From assembly GCF_901709675.1 (NCBI RefSeq), contig NC_051095.1, positions 1,487,001-1,551,000 on the forward strand: 64,000 bases of DNA, given 5' to 3'. Made by a program: the position numbers and the translations under genes. The notes under the pieces are model-generated. The model searched no databases and was not told the origin of the DNA. It was given only the letters and a program-made list of their open reading frames with translations. The stretch comes from Syngnathus acus. Its lineage: Eukaryota > Chordata > Actinopteri > Syngnathiformes > Syngnathidae. This document shows, piece after piece, positions 39,847-50,700 of this stretch (position 1 is the stretch's first letter; the number at the start of each line of letters is the position of its first letter).

Positions 39847-41092
39847 TACGTTCCGACCTCTCGGCTCAAGTTCGCCCTTTTCCACGCTCTCGCCATTGTT
39901 TTCATTCGGTATAGACGTCTTTGGCCGCTTATCTCTTTCCACGCCTCGGCGGCTGTTGAAGATATTTTCAGCGGGGTGCTTAGGACTTTTCAGAGATGTC
40001 GAAGCCAGATGGAAAAATAGTCCGAGAGGCCCTCACGAAAACATCAGTTCCTCTGCGGCGGTAACCGGCCGCCTCTGTCATAACAGACAAAGGATGCCAG
40101 CGAACGATCCGGACTGGATCCCGTGGAGACGCTCATTGATGTTCCGTCATTGTCTAATTTGATCTCGGGGAGCCGGAAGTCTAAAAGAAGGGAGGGTAGT
40201 GAATTAGGACTCGCGACGGGAGCTTCGACACGGCGACGAGATGAGCCCCCGTCGTGGCCGAACGAGCGGCGCCAATTTAGTGTCGAGGGACTTGGGCGTT
40301 TGAAATGTTCCCGCTTCCCCAGGTGGCTTTATAACAAGATTTGAGCGGAACGCCGTGTTCCTGCGACTCATCCAAGCCAAGGCCAACTTGTTAGTGTGCT
40401 GAGGGGGGGGGGGTGCGTCTCTGAGCGATGCTTTGGGCATTGATGGGAGCTGTTAAATTGCTTCACCCCCCCCCCCCCCCAAAAGAAAATCCAGGCATAC
40501 TGCCATGGGAGAAGTAAACGGTGGGTGGATTGGTGGGTGGGGGATATGTCGCGCTAGATTGCCATAGTAACAATGGATCGCCCACTAAGGATTCCTGGGC
40601 AAACACGGGCATGCGACTGAGGACCATCGCCAGAATCCCCCCCCCCCCCCGCTTCTTCAAACAAAACCATGTTGGCACTGATAATGCTCACGATTTAAAC
40701 ATAAACGACAAGGGCTCTGATTGTCGTGTCGCGATTCTCGACGAGAGGAGTTAAGAAAAGCTCATTCAAAGGAGTCTGCGCACACATGCGCGCACGCCCT
40801 GACATAAATCTGAGGCCCAAAAAAAAAAAAGGAAGCCGAGGGAGGTGGCCAGATTTGCGTGTTAAGCACATTTGCGCCGACATCAAACAATCAGCCGCCG
40901 ATCGGCTCGGCGGGGCCAAAGTAATCGGAGCTGCTCAAACATTTGCCGCGGAATCCCGATGACGGCAAACGTCTGACCGAGCGACCGGGGAGCTCCAATA
41001 TACACAGTGAAATGTCACCCGGGCTGCCGCTTAGCCGTCCGTCAAAGTTGCCCCAAAAGCAGAAGGGCGCCGCCTCTTGCTACTGCTATTGC

Positions 41093-41233
41093 TTGTTTAT
41101 TTATTTGATCTATTTAATTTATGTAATGAATTTAATTGATTCAATTCATTTATTTATTCGTTTATTTATTTATTTACATCTATCTATCTGTCTGTTTATT
41201 TCTATCCATCTATCCATCCATCCATCCATCTGC
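41093..41233 (+). repeat. TTTA / CTAT / CCAT compound microsatellite
   Basis: TTTATTTA repeats grade into ATCTATCTGTCTG and then (CCAT)n. Confidence 0.9.
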
Positions 41234-44200
41234 ATTTTGAATGGCAACTGTTGATGTTGGCCATTTTTTAATGGTACCTGGCACAAAAAGTCAAATCTGC
41301 TCGAGTCATTCTTATCATCGCCGACCCGCACCAGGCGCGCTAATTTGACGGACGGCGTCGTTAACCCTGCCCGCGACAACAGTCTGGATTTCCACAAACG
41401 AGGCGGTTCCCACCGCCGCATCCAGACTCATTTACAAGCGAGTGTTGCACACGACCAATCGAGGCTAAATGAAGCGTGGCAAAGAGCAATATTTCTGCCG
41501 GGATTAGAACAGGCCACCCGCCCACCAACAATTGTCTTTTCTTCCCATCCAAAATGGCCGCCGTGCTCCATCCCGGCGGTCGGGTTGATTTACCGCTTGT
41601 TGCTAAGGACTTTGTTGCCGGGGAGAGCGAGCGCGACTCTCTTGAGATGGCGCAAAGAGTAAAAGGTGATATCAAAGCTAAATCCCAAACTAGTGGGCAA
41701 GATGCCGCAAATCCCACGCCTGGAGCCAAACTTCACGTCTGGAGTCATTCGATCCATTTGTCTGACGAGAGGCGGAATTAGAGAAGCTTCCGCTTGCCAA
41801 AAAGAATACACGTGACCTTTTTGAGCCTTTCGACAACTTTTTGTGCCCACTTTCGGTTCAAAACTTGGATCTCTTTTATTGGACACAAACCAGCCAAAAG
41901 CAATTCAAGCCTGAGCTTTTTCAACTCATATCATGTTCTGTTTTTTTTCTTGGTTTTGTCCTAGCGCAAATTAGCATTTATGAGGCATATTTTGGAGCAA
42001 CAACAAAATGGCCTATCCTACTTCTGGCAGACTTAAGCCCCGCCTCCGACTACCTACTTGTCAGGGCCAGATAGTCATTCAGACCTGACCAACGGCGTTT
42101 CTTGGGCAGACACCTGACGCACACACGCCTGCCTTCTCATATTCATGCAGGATATTAAAAGGCTCTCAGGCGTGTCGCGGGATGGATGATGGAGCGGCGG
42201 CACGGCACGGGGCCGTTCCCTCGCACGATACGCTCCCACTGTACTGTACAACCCTAGCGCGGATATTTCTGCTCGGGCCCGCCTCCAGGCTTTGATGGAT
42301 GGCGCCTCCTGCTTCATACACGCGTAATTTCATTTGGGGGGCGGGGCACCAAAACCAAGGGCGGGGAGGGGGGTGATACAAGTGGTCTTGTCGTGGCTGT
42401 TGGTTTTCTGCCGCTTAGCTAATATTCGGAGTGTGTTCATGAAAGGCGCTGCAAATGTAAAGCTTGTGAATGCATTATTTATCTCCAGCCAGACATGAAT
42501 GTGTCTCATAAAGTGGCTGGATTTCAGGAATTGTTAATATTTCAGATCTGTTGCATTACAAAGGAGGAAGGTCAAAGTCGGGCGGGGGCTGCTATTGCGT
42601 AGGAACAGGTGCTGTCACAGATGTAAGGAAATCAATGTGAACCTGAACCCAGGGTGAAGGTTGCAGTTTTTTTTTTCTCAGCCAGTACCCACGGCATTAC
42701 GTTTTTCTCCTGTTCAAAGTCACTTTGCTAACATACGGCGGCGTTTGATTTGTGAAAGCCAAAAGTTTGCCCAATCGCGACCCAACTCGCTAGCGTCCTT
42801 CCCCAAAAGCGAACAATGACATCGTCTTCACCTCTCCTCCCACGTTAGCTCAAGCGACTGACAGAATCCAGAAGAGCGACATTTTCAGACAGCAGACCGC
42901 CCGAGGCCTTTTTGTACAAAATCGTCAGACTACAATCAGGCCCGAGTCGGCCAGACATGTTTTTTTTTTTTGCAATTTTGATGAGGTACACACAAAAGCG
43001 CCGGGTGCCCATTAGTCACACAAACAAGCCCGACGTCTGATCCGTGTTGCAACGCGCCGGGTCGACAGGCAACAATTCCCCCGAGTCGGAGACGCGGCGC
43101 AGCTTAAGTGATGTTCCCATCCAGCCGGCTTGAACTCCTGAAGTCGATACGGGACGACAGCGCCGGGAAAGGGCCTAGATGGGCGTAAGCGCATGGTAAA
43201 AACCCCGAGAGCCTTGTAGAAGTCAATTTGCCGTACAAATTCCCGGCTAACAATGGCCGCGGATAAACAAAGCGTGCCATACGGCGGATGGACGGCGACG
43301 TGAAATCAAATTCCACGTTTGATGGCGACAAATTGAAAGGAGCGTCGGCGCCGAGGTGGCATCCCCCACGCTCCGAAGTGGCTTCCCGTTTCAAAGCTCT
43401 TCTCTCGGTATCGTTCTTATCTTGACAGGTGTCGAGAGAGCGAGCAGCTCCTTCAATCACGAGTGGAATTTTTTGTCGTCATTCTGAGAGGAATCTCGAG
43501 CTCGCCGGCGCATTTATCTTAGGCGGGGAAGAAGGCTGAAAGGAAAGACAACGCTTTGTTTTTCATCATGAGAAAAAAAATGGGCCGTTTGGCTCCAGCC
43601 GTCAAGCTCAAGGTCCGCAGGCAACAGCTACAATTTTTCCAAACCAAACGCAGAGGCATTTTTGTAACATGACTTTGGAACTTCATTTGTTTGGTCATCT
43701 GGATGTTCTGCACCGCAGTATCAAGCATTGATTGAATTGATCGCTGATAGATCCATTTGGCTTCAGCGGGCCAAGGATGACAAAAAATGGGCCAATCCAA
43801 ACTTCTTGTCTCCTCTTTTCCTTTGCCGACCAGCGGTTGGCGGAACTCAGCCGACCCGACACGACGCCGGCGAGGAGAATGAAACTCGAGAGCTCCTGTG
43901 GAATCTCTTGTTTAGCAACTAATTGGACTTGATGAGTGACTGACTGCCCCAGCTGAGCCTGTGAGCCAGCCTGGGAATCTTAAAAGTCACTAATGGTTTT
44001 TCTTTTGCAACAACTTGAGCCTCTCTGGAATGTCTCCACATCCACAGATTGGATGGGAACCAAGTCAAGGTTTTATCCAGCGCTTTCTCAAAATCTCTGT
44101 GAGAGTGCCATTCCTTCTCTCTCTCTCATTTTATTTTATTTATTTATTTATTTTTACTTAATTTTTTTTCTTTTTTTTATAGACAGATGCACAGTATGCT

Positions 44201-44447
44201 GTCAAGTGGCTCTGGATACGGTTCAAGCAAAATAACGACGACACGCGGTCTTGCTGTTAGCACCGTCGCGTTGCTCAGTTGTGGCTTGTGGTCATTAGCT
44301 TCGCCTTTCCGTTAGCTGAGTGAACGGCATTTTTACAAAGATTTTTGCCTTATTCTAACAGTTTATACCACCAACATTCAAACTCATGGAATTGATTCAT
44401 TCAGGAGGAAAATATCCATTTGTTTTTGGGTGCAATTAAACACCCTT

Positions 44448-44461
44448 CCACTAGATGGCAG
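44448..44461 (+). promoter_or_regulatory. CTCF-like site
   Basis: CCACTAGATGGCAG is a close match to the CTCF core CCASTAGATGGCA. It lies 2.4 kb inside intron 1 from the exon 1 donor. Confidence 0.45.
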
Positions 44462-44734
44462 ACATCCGTTTACACGTTTTTTTTAACGATCATTGTTGAG
44501 AAAGTGCGTCAAAGTGAGACTTTGTTTGGTAGACCACCACAGATGACCACCGCAGGCAAAGGCGCACATTTCCATCTTGGCCTCCTGCGAATGTTTACAT
44601 GGCTACAAATGCAATTCAGATGGTTGAGCTTATGTCGCAGCAGGGAAGGAAGGCCCGAGCGTTGGGAAAGTGACCGACCGCAAGGTTAAAAGTCCAGTCG
44701 GGCTCACCGCGTTGGCCCTGAGGCGAGAAATCCT

Positions 44735-44850
44735 GCGTGTGTCTGTGTTTGTCTGTCTGTCTGTCTGTCTGTGTGTGTCTGTTTTTCTGTGTGTGTGTCT
44801 GTCTGTGTGTGTGAGTGATAGCTTGCGCGCACGCGCGCGTGTGTGTGCCT
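44735..44850 (+). repeat. GT / CTGT microsatellite
   Basis: GTGTGTCTGTCTGTCTG-type repeats ending in a GCGCGC-rich purine-pyrimidine alternation (about 44824-44845). Such a block can adopt Z-DNA in principle. Confidence 0.85.
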
Positions 44851-45812
44851 ATTACAAACTGCTGAGGATTAAGAGATCCTCGCGAGGTGCGACGATAAAA
44901 GCGAATCCGATGACCTTTGATAATTTGACGCTTAAGCGATTTAAAACCCTCGCCACATTACGGCTCGCCCTGCATTGTTTTCACAACGGAGAAAAAAAAA
45001 AAAGAAAGAAGCTCCGCCAAGAATAGTAAAGTTAAAAGTCCGGCAAGGTACACACAATGAAGACGAGGAGGCGGCTAAGTGTGAAGACGCTGTGTTAATA
45101 TTTTATCATCCGGAGTGGCGGGAAGTGTCCGGATGGCTTGCTTTGGAACGAAGAGGCTAAAAAGAGATGATAAACCCGCACGGTTGCCTGGTTACCCACT
45201 TGGCCAGGTTGCCTGTACAATTATGGAAAGATCAGCAGGACTAGGGGGACAGAGAAAAGAAACCCCATACCAAGAGGTTACAGTGAATGGTTGGTATTAT
45301 ACCACCTACCCCCCCCTCCTCCCCCGTCTCCCTCCCCGAGGGCCTTTGTCGGAACAGTAGGGGCCTTTCTCTCTACCTTCTAACAGGGGCGTCTTTCTTG
45401 CGCCGCTTTCTATCTCTTCCCAATGACAAGCCGGTGGGGGGGGGGAGTGATGGCTGGAAAAGCCATCAACTGCAAAATGGTTCTATACACGGTAAATACT
45501 TCAAATAGTCATGACCTCGCCACTTCAAACAATTCACCTGAAATGTAAAATACAAAGATAGCCTGCCATCATACAGGCGGTGGCTATTAGGGACGCTGTG
45601 GCGACAAATGCGGAGAGAGAGAGAGAGCGAGCGAGGCGGTAAATAATTATATAAGTGGAGCACAGTGACACGCAATACAATGCGGAGGATAGAGTGCCCT
45701 TTTAATTATGCAAGAGACATCCAAAAGCAACAGCGCTCGACATCCTCCGGGGAAGTAGCTGGCCAAATAGACACGCCGGGAGTGTTGAGATGACAATTAC
45801 TAGTGAAGGGGG

Positions 45813-45874
45813 AGATATATGCATATATATAAATGTATATACATGGGAAAAAAATATATAAAATATATATAAAA

Positions 45875-45923
<49 letters not shown>

Positions 45924-45938
45924 ATATCTATATATATA

Positions 45939-46012
<74 letters not shown>
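45813..46012 (+). repeat. (TA)n microsatellite
   Basis: About 200 bp of TATA repeats with GTGT interruptions, about 860 bp beyond the exon 1 donor in intron 1. Confidence 0.95.
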
Positions 46013-46793
46013 ATACGCACACACAGCATTAGAGATACCCCGCACAGGGCTGAAAAAAGATATACTCGATGTCAAGTAAAAGCAGCAGAAAAGGATCAAT
46101 AATTCATTTCTCTGCCTAATCAAGCCCAACGAAGCACCTCAGCAAATCACCCGACTCTTTTTCTCTTGTCGTACCTCCTCGTTTTCATGCTGGTCCAAAA
46201 GATTTTTTTTTTCCCTCCTTTTTTTTTGTGAGGAAGCAAACAGAAGGGAGTTAAGCCTCGCCGGAGGGCAGAGGAGACAAGAAAAGAGGTTCGGGAAAGA
46301 GATAAAGTAAGACACAGCATGGACGGTGATGGAAAGGAAAACGTACAAATGGAATCTGGGCGGAACGGAAGACGCGGCGGGACGTTGACGTGACCCGATG
46401 ACCAGATTCTGCCTCTTGTTGGACGGTAACAAAGCATGTTTGCTCTTCTACCTGCCTTCGCTTTCTACGAGAAGAAAAGGCCGCCTTGTCAGAAGCGGCG
46501 AGTCGACACCCCCACTCGCCCCGCCCCCCACCCTCTGGGATGAATTAACCCCTAACCAAAGGCTTACGCGAGCTGTCTGCAGTCCTCCCGACACATTAGC
46601 GGCGAGTGAAAAAAAAAGTTCAAGCTGGGGCCTCGAGTGGTCACAAGGAATGAGCTCATCGGAACCATTACGGCCCCTTTCAATATTGCATGTGAATGGC
46701 ACTCCAAACCAAAACAGATCAATACCGCTAACTTGACACACATTAGCACGCTAAAGGCAACACGACTACTGAGACTCGCCCTGTCAGAAGGCA

Positions 46794-46871
46794 TTACGCC
46801 GCACAAAACAGCGAGAGGAGGAAAGAGAATACGTTGAAGAGCGAGCGGAACACGCAGACGCGTGTCCTCAC
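46794..46871 (-). other. Exon 1 read-through tail (retained-intron alternative end)
   Basis: If the exon 1 donor is not used, translation continues 25 codons into the intron to a stop at 46794-46796. The tail begins VRTRVCVF and is hydrophobic and aromatic-rich (FNVFSFLLSLF). Nothing in it resembles a known PCDH7 isoform end that I recognise, so it is more likely plain intron than a used C-terminus. It is listed because it makes the exon 1 open frame look complete at 1068 codons when read from an upstream GTG. Confidence 0.3.
46866..46871 (-). other. pcdh7: Splice donor of pcdh7 intron 1
   Basis: On the minus strand the exon ends AACAG and the intron begins GTGAGG, a near-consensus 5' splice site. 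The cut is in phase 0 after a CAG (Gln1024) codon. This matches exactly the phase of the exon 2 acceptor and the point where vertebrate PCDH7 isoforms diverge. Confidence 0.9.
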
Positions 46872-49800
46872 CTGTTTGTTGTACTTGTTGATGGTCTGAC
46901 TGCTGTAGTCGGAGCAGTGGTCCGATCCCAGCGAAATGTTATCTCCGGTGCCGACGAAGGTATTGGCCGGGGGCAGGTCCTGAACCGCCTGGTGCTTTTT
47001 GCCGGCGGTGGGCGACTGAGGGTGCAGCTGGACGGTGGGCAGCGGCGAGCTGGATTTGTAGTGGCGGGCCAGATCCGGGCTACCCGGGCCTCCGTTGACC
47101 GAGCGGTAGCGGCCCATGCCGGGGCTGTCCGACAGCTTCTCGTTGACGCCGTCGTAGCGCTGGCCGTTGGGTTTGGAGGCTTCCACCGTGACGATGCTGC
47201 TGTAGAGCGGCTGCTTGGACTTCTGCTTGCGCTTGTCTTTCTTGGGTTTCTTGGACTTGTCGTGCGGCTGCGGCGTGAAGAAGTCCTCGTGGTCCTTCTT
47301 GCCGGCCTCGTAGCCGTTCTTGTTCTTGGGGCGGCAGTAGCGGGCCGTGACCACCACCAGGATGATGAGGATGACCGTGACGATTCCCGAGACCACGCCG
47401 ATGACGATGCTCAGGCGTTGTTTGCTCAGGTCGTAGTTGGGGTCGCCGGCGATGTTGGTGTTGAGGGAGGTGCTCAAGCTCCTGGCCACCTGCGCCTCCA
47501 CCACGGTGGAGTTGGAAAGCGTCTCGTTGACGTAGACGTGGACCAGCGCCGTGCTGCTCTGGGAGGGCTGCCCGCTGTCGTTGACCCGGACCACCAAGCG
47601 GTGCAGTCCGTAGTGCTTCTGCTCCAGCTTCGCCACCAGCGAGATCACGCCGGTGCCGCCGTCGATCTCAAAGAGACGGAAGGGGTTCCCGCCCACGATG
47701 CTGTAGTTGAGGTCGGCGTTGATGCCCGTGTCGCTGTCGGTGGCGATGACCGTCCTCACCACCGTTCGGATGTTGCTGGAAGGCGGGAGGAGGGTGTAGG
47801 AGCTGTTGATTGGGAAGGTGACGCCGGGCGCATTGTCGTTATCGTCCATGACGAACAGAGAGACGGTGGCGGTGGCCGAGCGGGGCGGGTCGCCCCCGTC
47901 CACCGCCTTCACGCGGAACGTGTACGTGGTCTTCTGCTCCCTGTCGAACGACAGTGTGGAGAAAATGGTGCCCGTGTCGTTCTCGATGGAAAAGATCTCC
48001 TCCTCCTCCTCGACGTACAGGCTCATTTCGGCGTTCTGCCCTTTATCCGCATCGATGACCGTAACCATGCCGACCGGGCTGTTCGGCTCGAGGTTCTCCT
48101 TGACGTAGAAGGTAAACACGTCCTGCATGAACTTGGGCTCGTTGTCATTTTTGTCCGCCACCAGGACGACCACGGTGGCCGAGCCTTGCAAGGTGTTGAC
48201 GCCCTTGTCTCTCGCTATCACCTTGAATTCGTAGCGCTCGCTTTGCTCCCGGTCCAAGATGGCGTTGACCCGGATGTCGCCGCTGTCTGCGTCGACGGAG
48301 AAAATCCCGTTGACGGACGGGTCCAGGGAATAGCTGATTTCGGCATTCTTGCCGCTGTCGGCGTCACTGGCGCTCACCGTGGTCACCCGCTCGCCGGGGG
48401 CGTTGTTTTCCGAAAACGACACCTCCACCACGTTCAGGCCGAAGACGGGGGCGTTGTCGTTGGTGTCGGCCACCTTGACCACCAGCGAGTTGTTGCTCGC
48501 CAGGCTGGGGCTGCCCGAGTCCACCGCCACAATGACCACGTTGTACTCCTGCACGGCCTCGTAGTCCAGCAGCGCCGAGGTGTGGAGGAAGTATTTCTTT
48601 TTGTTTTGCTCGCCTTCCATCTCGCTGGCCGGCTTGAGCTGGAAGGGCACATCGCCCACCACCGTGCAGGTCACGATGCCGTTCTCGCCCTGGTCGCGGT
48701 CCGACACCTGCACCAGGGCGATGGGCGTGTCCACCACCACGTCCTCGGCCACGTTGGCCACGCCGTCCTTGAGGAAAATGCGTCCGATCTTGCGGATCTC
48801 GATGGCGGGAACGTTGTCGTTCTCGTCCTTGATGTTCAGCACCACGGTGGCCTTGTCCATTTTGGGCGGCTGGCCTCGGTCGCGGGCCATCACCGTGAAC
48901 CTCAGCTGGCTCACCTCTTCGCGGTCGATGCGGTGCAGCACGCTCAGCCACCCGGTGCTCTCGTCCAACCTCAGCAGCCTCCGCACGGACTCGGTGGCCG
49001 CCCCGAACACGTACTCGATTTGACCGTTGACCCCCACGTCGGCGTCGGCCGCCTTGAGCTGCAGAATGGGGGCGCCGGGGGAGCTGTTCTCCAGCAAGTC
49101 GGCCTCGTACACGCTCTTCTCGAAGCGGGGGCTGTTGTCGTTCACGTCGGTGATCATCACTCTCAGGATGGCCTGGGAGGAACGCGGGGGATCGCCCCCG
49201 TCCCTCACCCGCAGCGTCAGCTCGTAGGAGTCCCTCTGCTCCCGATCCAGCGCCCCTTTGATGATGAGCTGGGGCTGCTTCTCGCCGTCAGTGGTGTCAG
49301 CGACTTGCAGCTCAAAAACACCGCCGCCCCTGCCGGCGCCCTCGTCGAATCGCCTCTTCCCCGAGTACGGGTCTCCCGAGGCGCGCCTGGAGCTCTCGCC
49401 GGCGTCCTGAATGAGCTCGTACCTCTCGATCCCGTTCCTGCCGAAATCCCGATCGGTGGCCGTGGGCAGCAGGTAAAGGGTTCCGATGGGTCTGTTTTCC
49501 TCCACCGACAGCGTCAGCACCGGCGAGGGGAAAGAAGGAGTGTTGTCGTTGATGTCTGAGATGATGACCTTTCCCTCAAAGAGGTCAACCCAGCTCTGGG
49601 CCGGTCCGATGACGGACACCTCGAAATCGATGAAGCACTCGTTCTCGTCGAAAATCATCTGGCACTGCTGTAATTTCTCCCGGTCGATCCGTCTCTCGTT
49701 GGTGGCCAGCTCGCCCGTGATGTTGTCGATCTTGAAAAAATCCGAGCCGGACTCCAGCGTGAACGTCACCTCGCCGGAGCCCGCCACGATGCCCAGGTCG

Positions 49801-49943
49801 GCGGCCACGTTGCCCACCCGCACGTCCGGCTGTCCCTCCTCTGCCAGGCGGTAGCGGAACACCTGCTTGGCGGCGGGCTGGTGCACAAACTGCAGGATGA
49901 GCATGCAGTAGTATAAATAGTCCACTGCGCCAGTAGTCCTCAT
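46872..49943 (-). CDS. pcdh7: Protocadherin-7, coding exon 1 (ectodomain, transmembrane helix, proximal tail)
   Basis: This exon encodes 1024 residues of a single-pass calcium-dependent adhesion protein of the plasma membrane. The start is the first in-frame ATG (49943) after an in-frame TAG at 50037-50039, with G at -3. Residues 1-25 look like a signal peptide ending at PAA. Seven cadherin repeats follow. Calcium-binding DxNDN motifs close EC1 to EC6 at about 130, 266, 373, 493, 597 and 700; EC7 lacks one. EC1 has the protocadherin Cys94-X8-Cys103 loop. The transmembrane helix is about 844-867. The basic tail contains the SPDLARHYKS segment, typical of delta-1 protocadherins (CM2 region). 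The ectodomain and tail match my knowledge of vertebrate PCDH7 closely, better than PCDH1, 9 or 11. One uninterrupted exon for the ectodomain is the delta-protocadherin hallmark. The EC2 loop (about 180-209) is low-complexity, and EC6 has a five-glutamate run (645-649). Confidence 0.96.
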
Positions 49944-50700
49944 TGCTCCCTTGTCAAAGTGTCCGACAAAATGACCACCAAAAAAAAAATAAAAAATCAC
50001 TGTAGTCGACTGGATGTTGGAATCAAACGACTTCTTCTACATCACTCCTGCTGCAGTGGAAGGCAGCAAGTTTCCCCTCTCTCTCTCTCTCGCTCTCCGT
50101 CTTTATGAATTTAAATGACGCCTCAGCTGTGCTTGTAGGAAAGGGGAGAAGAAAAAAAAAAAACCTCGATGCACCACTGAATTTTCACGCGCGTAAAAAG
50201 CGCCAGCAGTAAGTGCAAGCTGTTCGCATTGTCACTCACGTTCTTCTGCGCGGGATCGCTCCTCTCAGTATTCCTCTGCGCCGCGATATGTCCACGCGAG
50301 TCAGTGAAAAGTGTGGAAGGAGGCAAAAGGGGGGGACGGACGGGCGACAAAAGAAACCAACCACCTTGCTCAGGCTGCTCTCATCCTGCAAGTCACTTAG
50401 TTGTGTTTCCTGGCGCGACGCGGCTCCACGCGCATAAAAAAGAAAAACGACTGGAGTGGTACAAAAAAGAAAAGCGGCAAAATAGATGTAAATCCGTTTT
50501 TTGTTTTTTATTGGATTCCTTAGCGAATGCCGGGACCTGTCCACTTGCCTGCAGACGTGTGTCGGCTGCAGCCTCTCTCTGCAGCACCCGGAGAGAGACG
50601 CGCAAATGATATTCTCTCTTTCTCGCTCGCTCGCTCGCTCGCTCTCACTCTCTCTACCTCACTCACTAACTCACCCCCACCTCTCCAGTAACGTAAGCAG
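49944..50700 (-). promoter_or_regulatory. pcdh7: pcdh7 5' UTR and candidate proximal promoter
   Basis: This is the sequence directly upstream of the ATG on the gene strand. An in-frame stop lies at 50037-50039, supporting untranslated leader. Possible core-promoter features on the minus strand are CAGCTGAGGCGTCATTTAAA with an AT-rich stretch (about 50098-50130) and a CCAAT followed by AT-rich sequence (about 50497-50517). A CT/CGCT-rich run lies at about 50619-50676. No transcription start can be fixed from sequence alone. Confidence 0.35.

Noticed and set aside
45180-45225. RFX X-box-like GTTGCCTGGTTAC
   Set aside because: The second half-site deviates from GGYAAC and there is no supporting context, so it is too weak to list.
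48364-48951. 195-codon minus-strand frame inside exon 1
   Set aside because: It overlaps pcdh7 in another frame and is Arg/Gly/His-rich, as expected from an out-of-frame GC-rich sequence.
46917-49559. 880-codon open frame on the + strand opposite pcdh7 exon 1
   Set aside because: It is the antisense shadow of a GC-rich coding exon: minus-strand codon bias removes stops on the other strand. The translated product has no domain, and the sense strand is a clear protocadherin.
49944-50000. Upstream extension of the pcdh7 protein to the start at 50000
   Set aside because: The codon at 50000 is GTG, not ATG. The first in-frame ATG after the in-frame stop is at 49943 and gives a sensible signal peptide.
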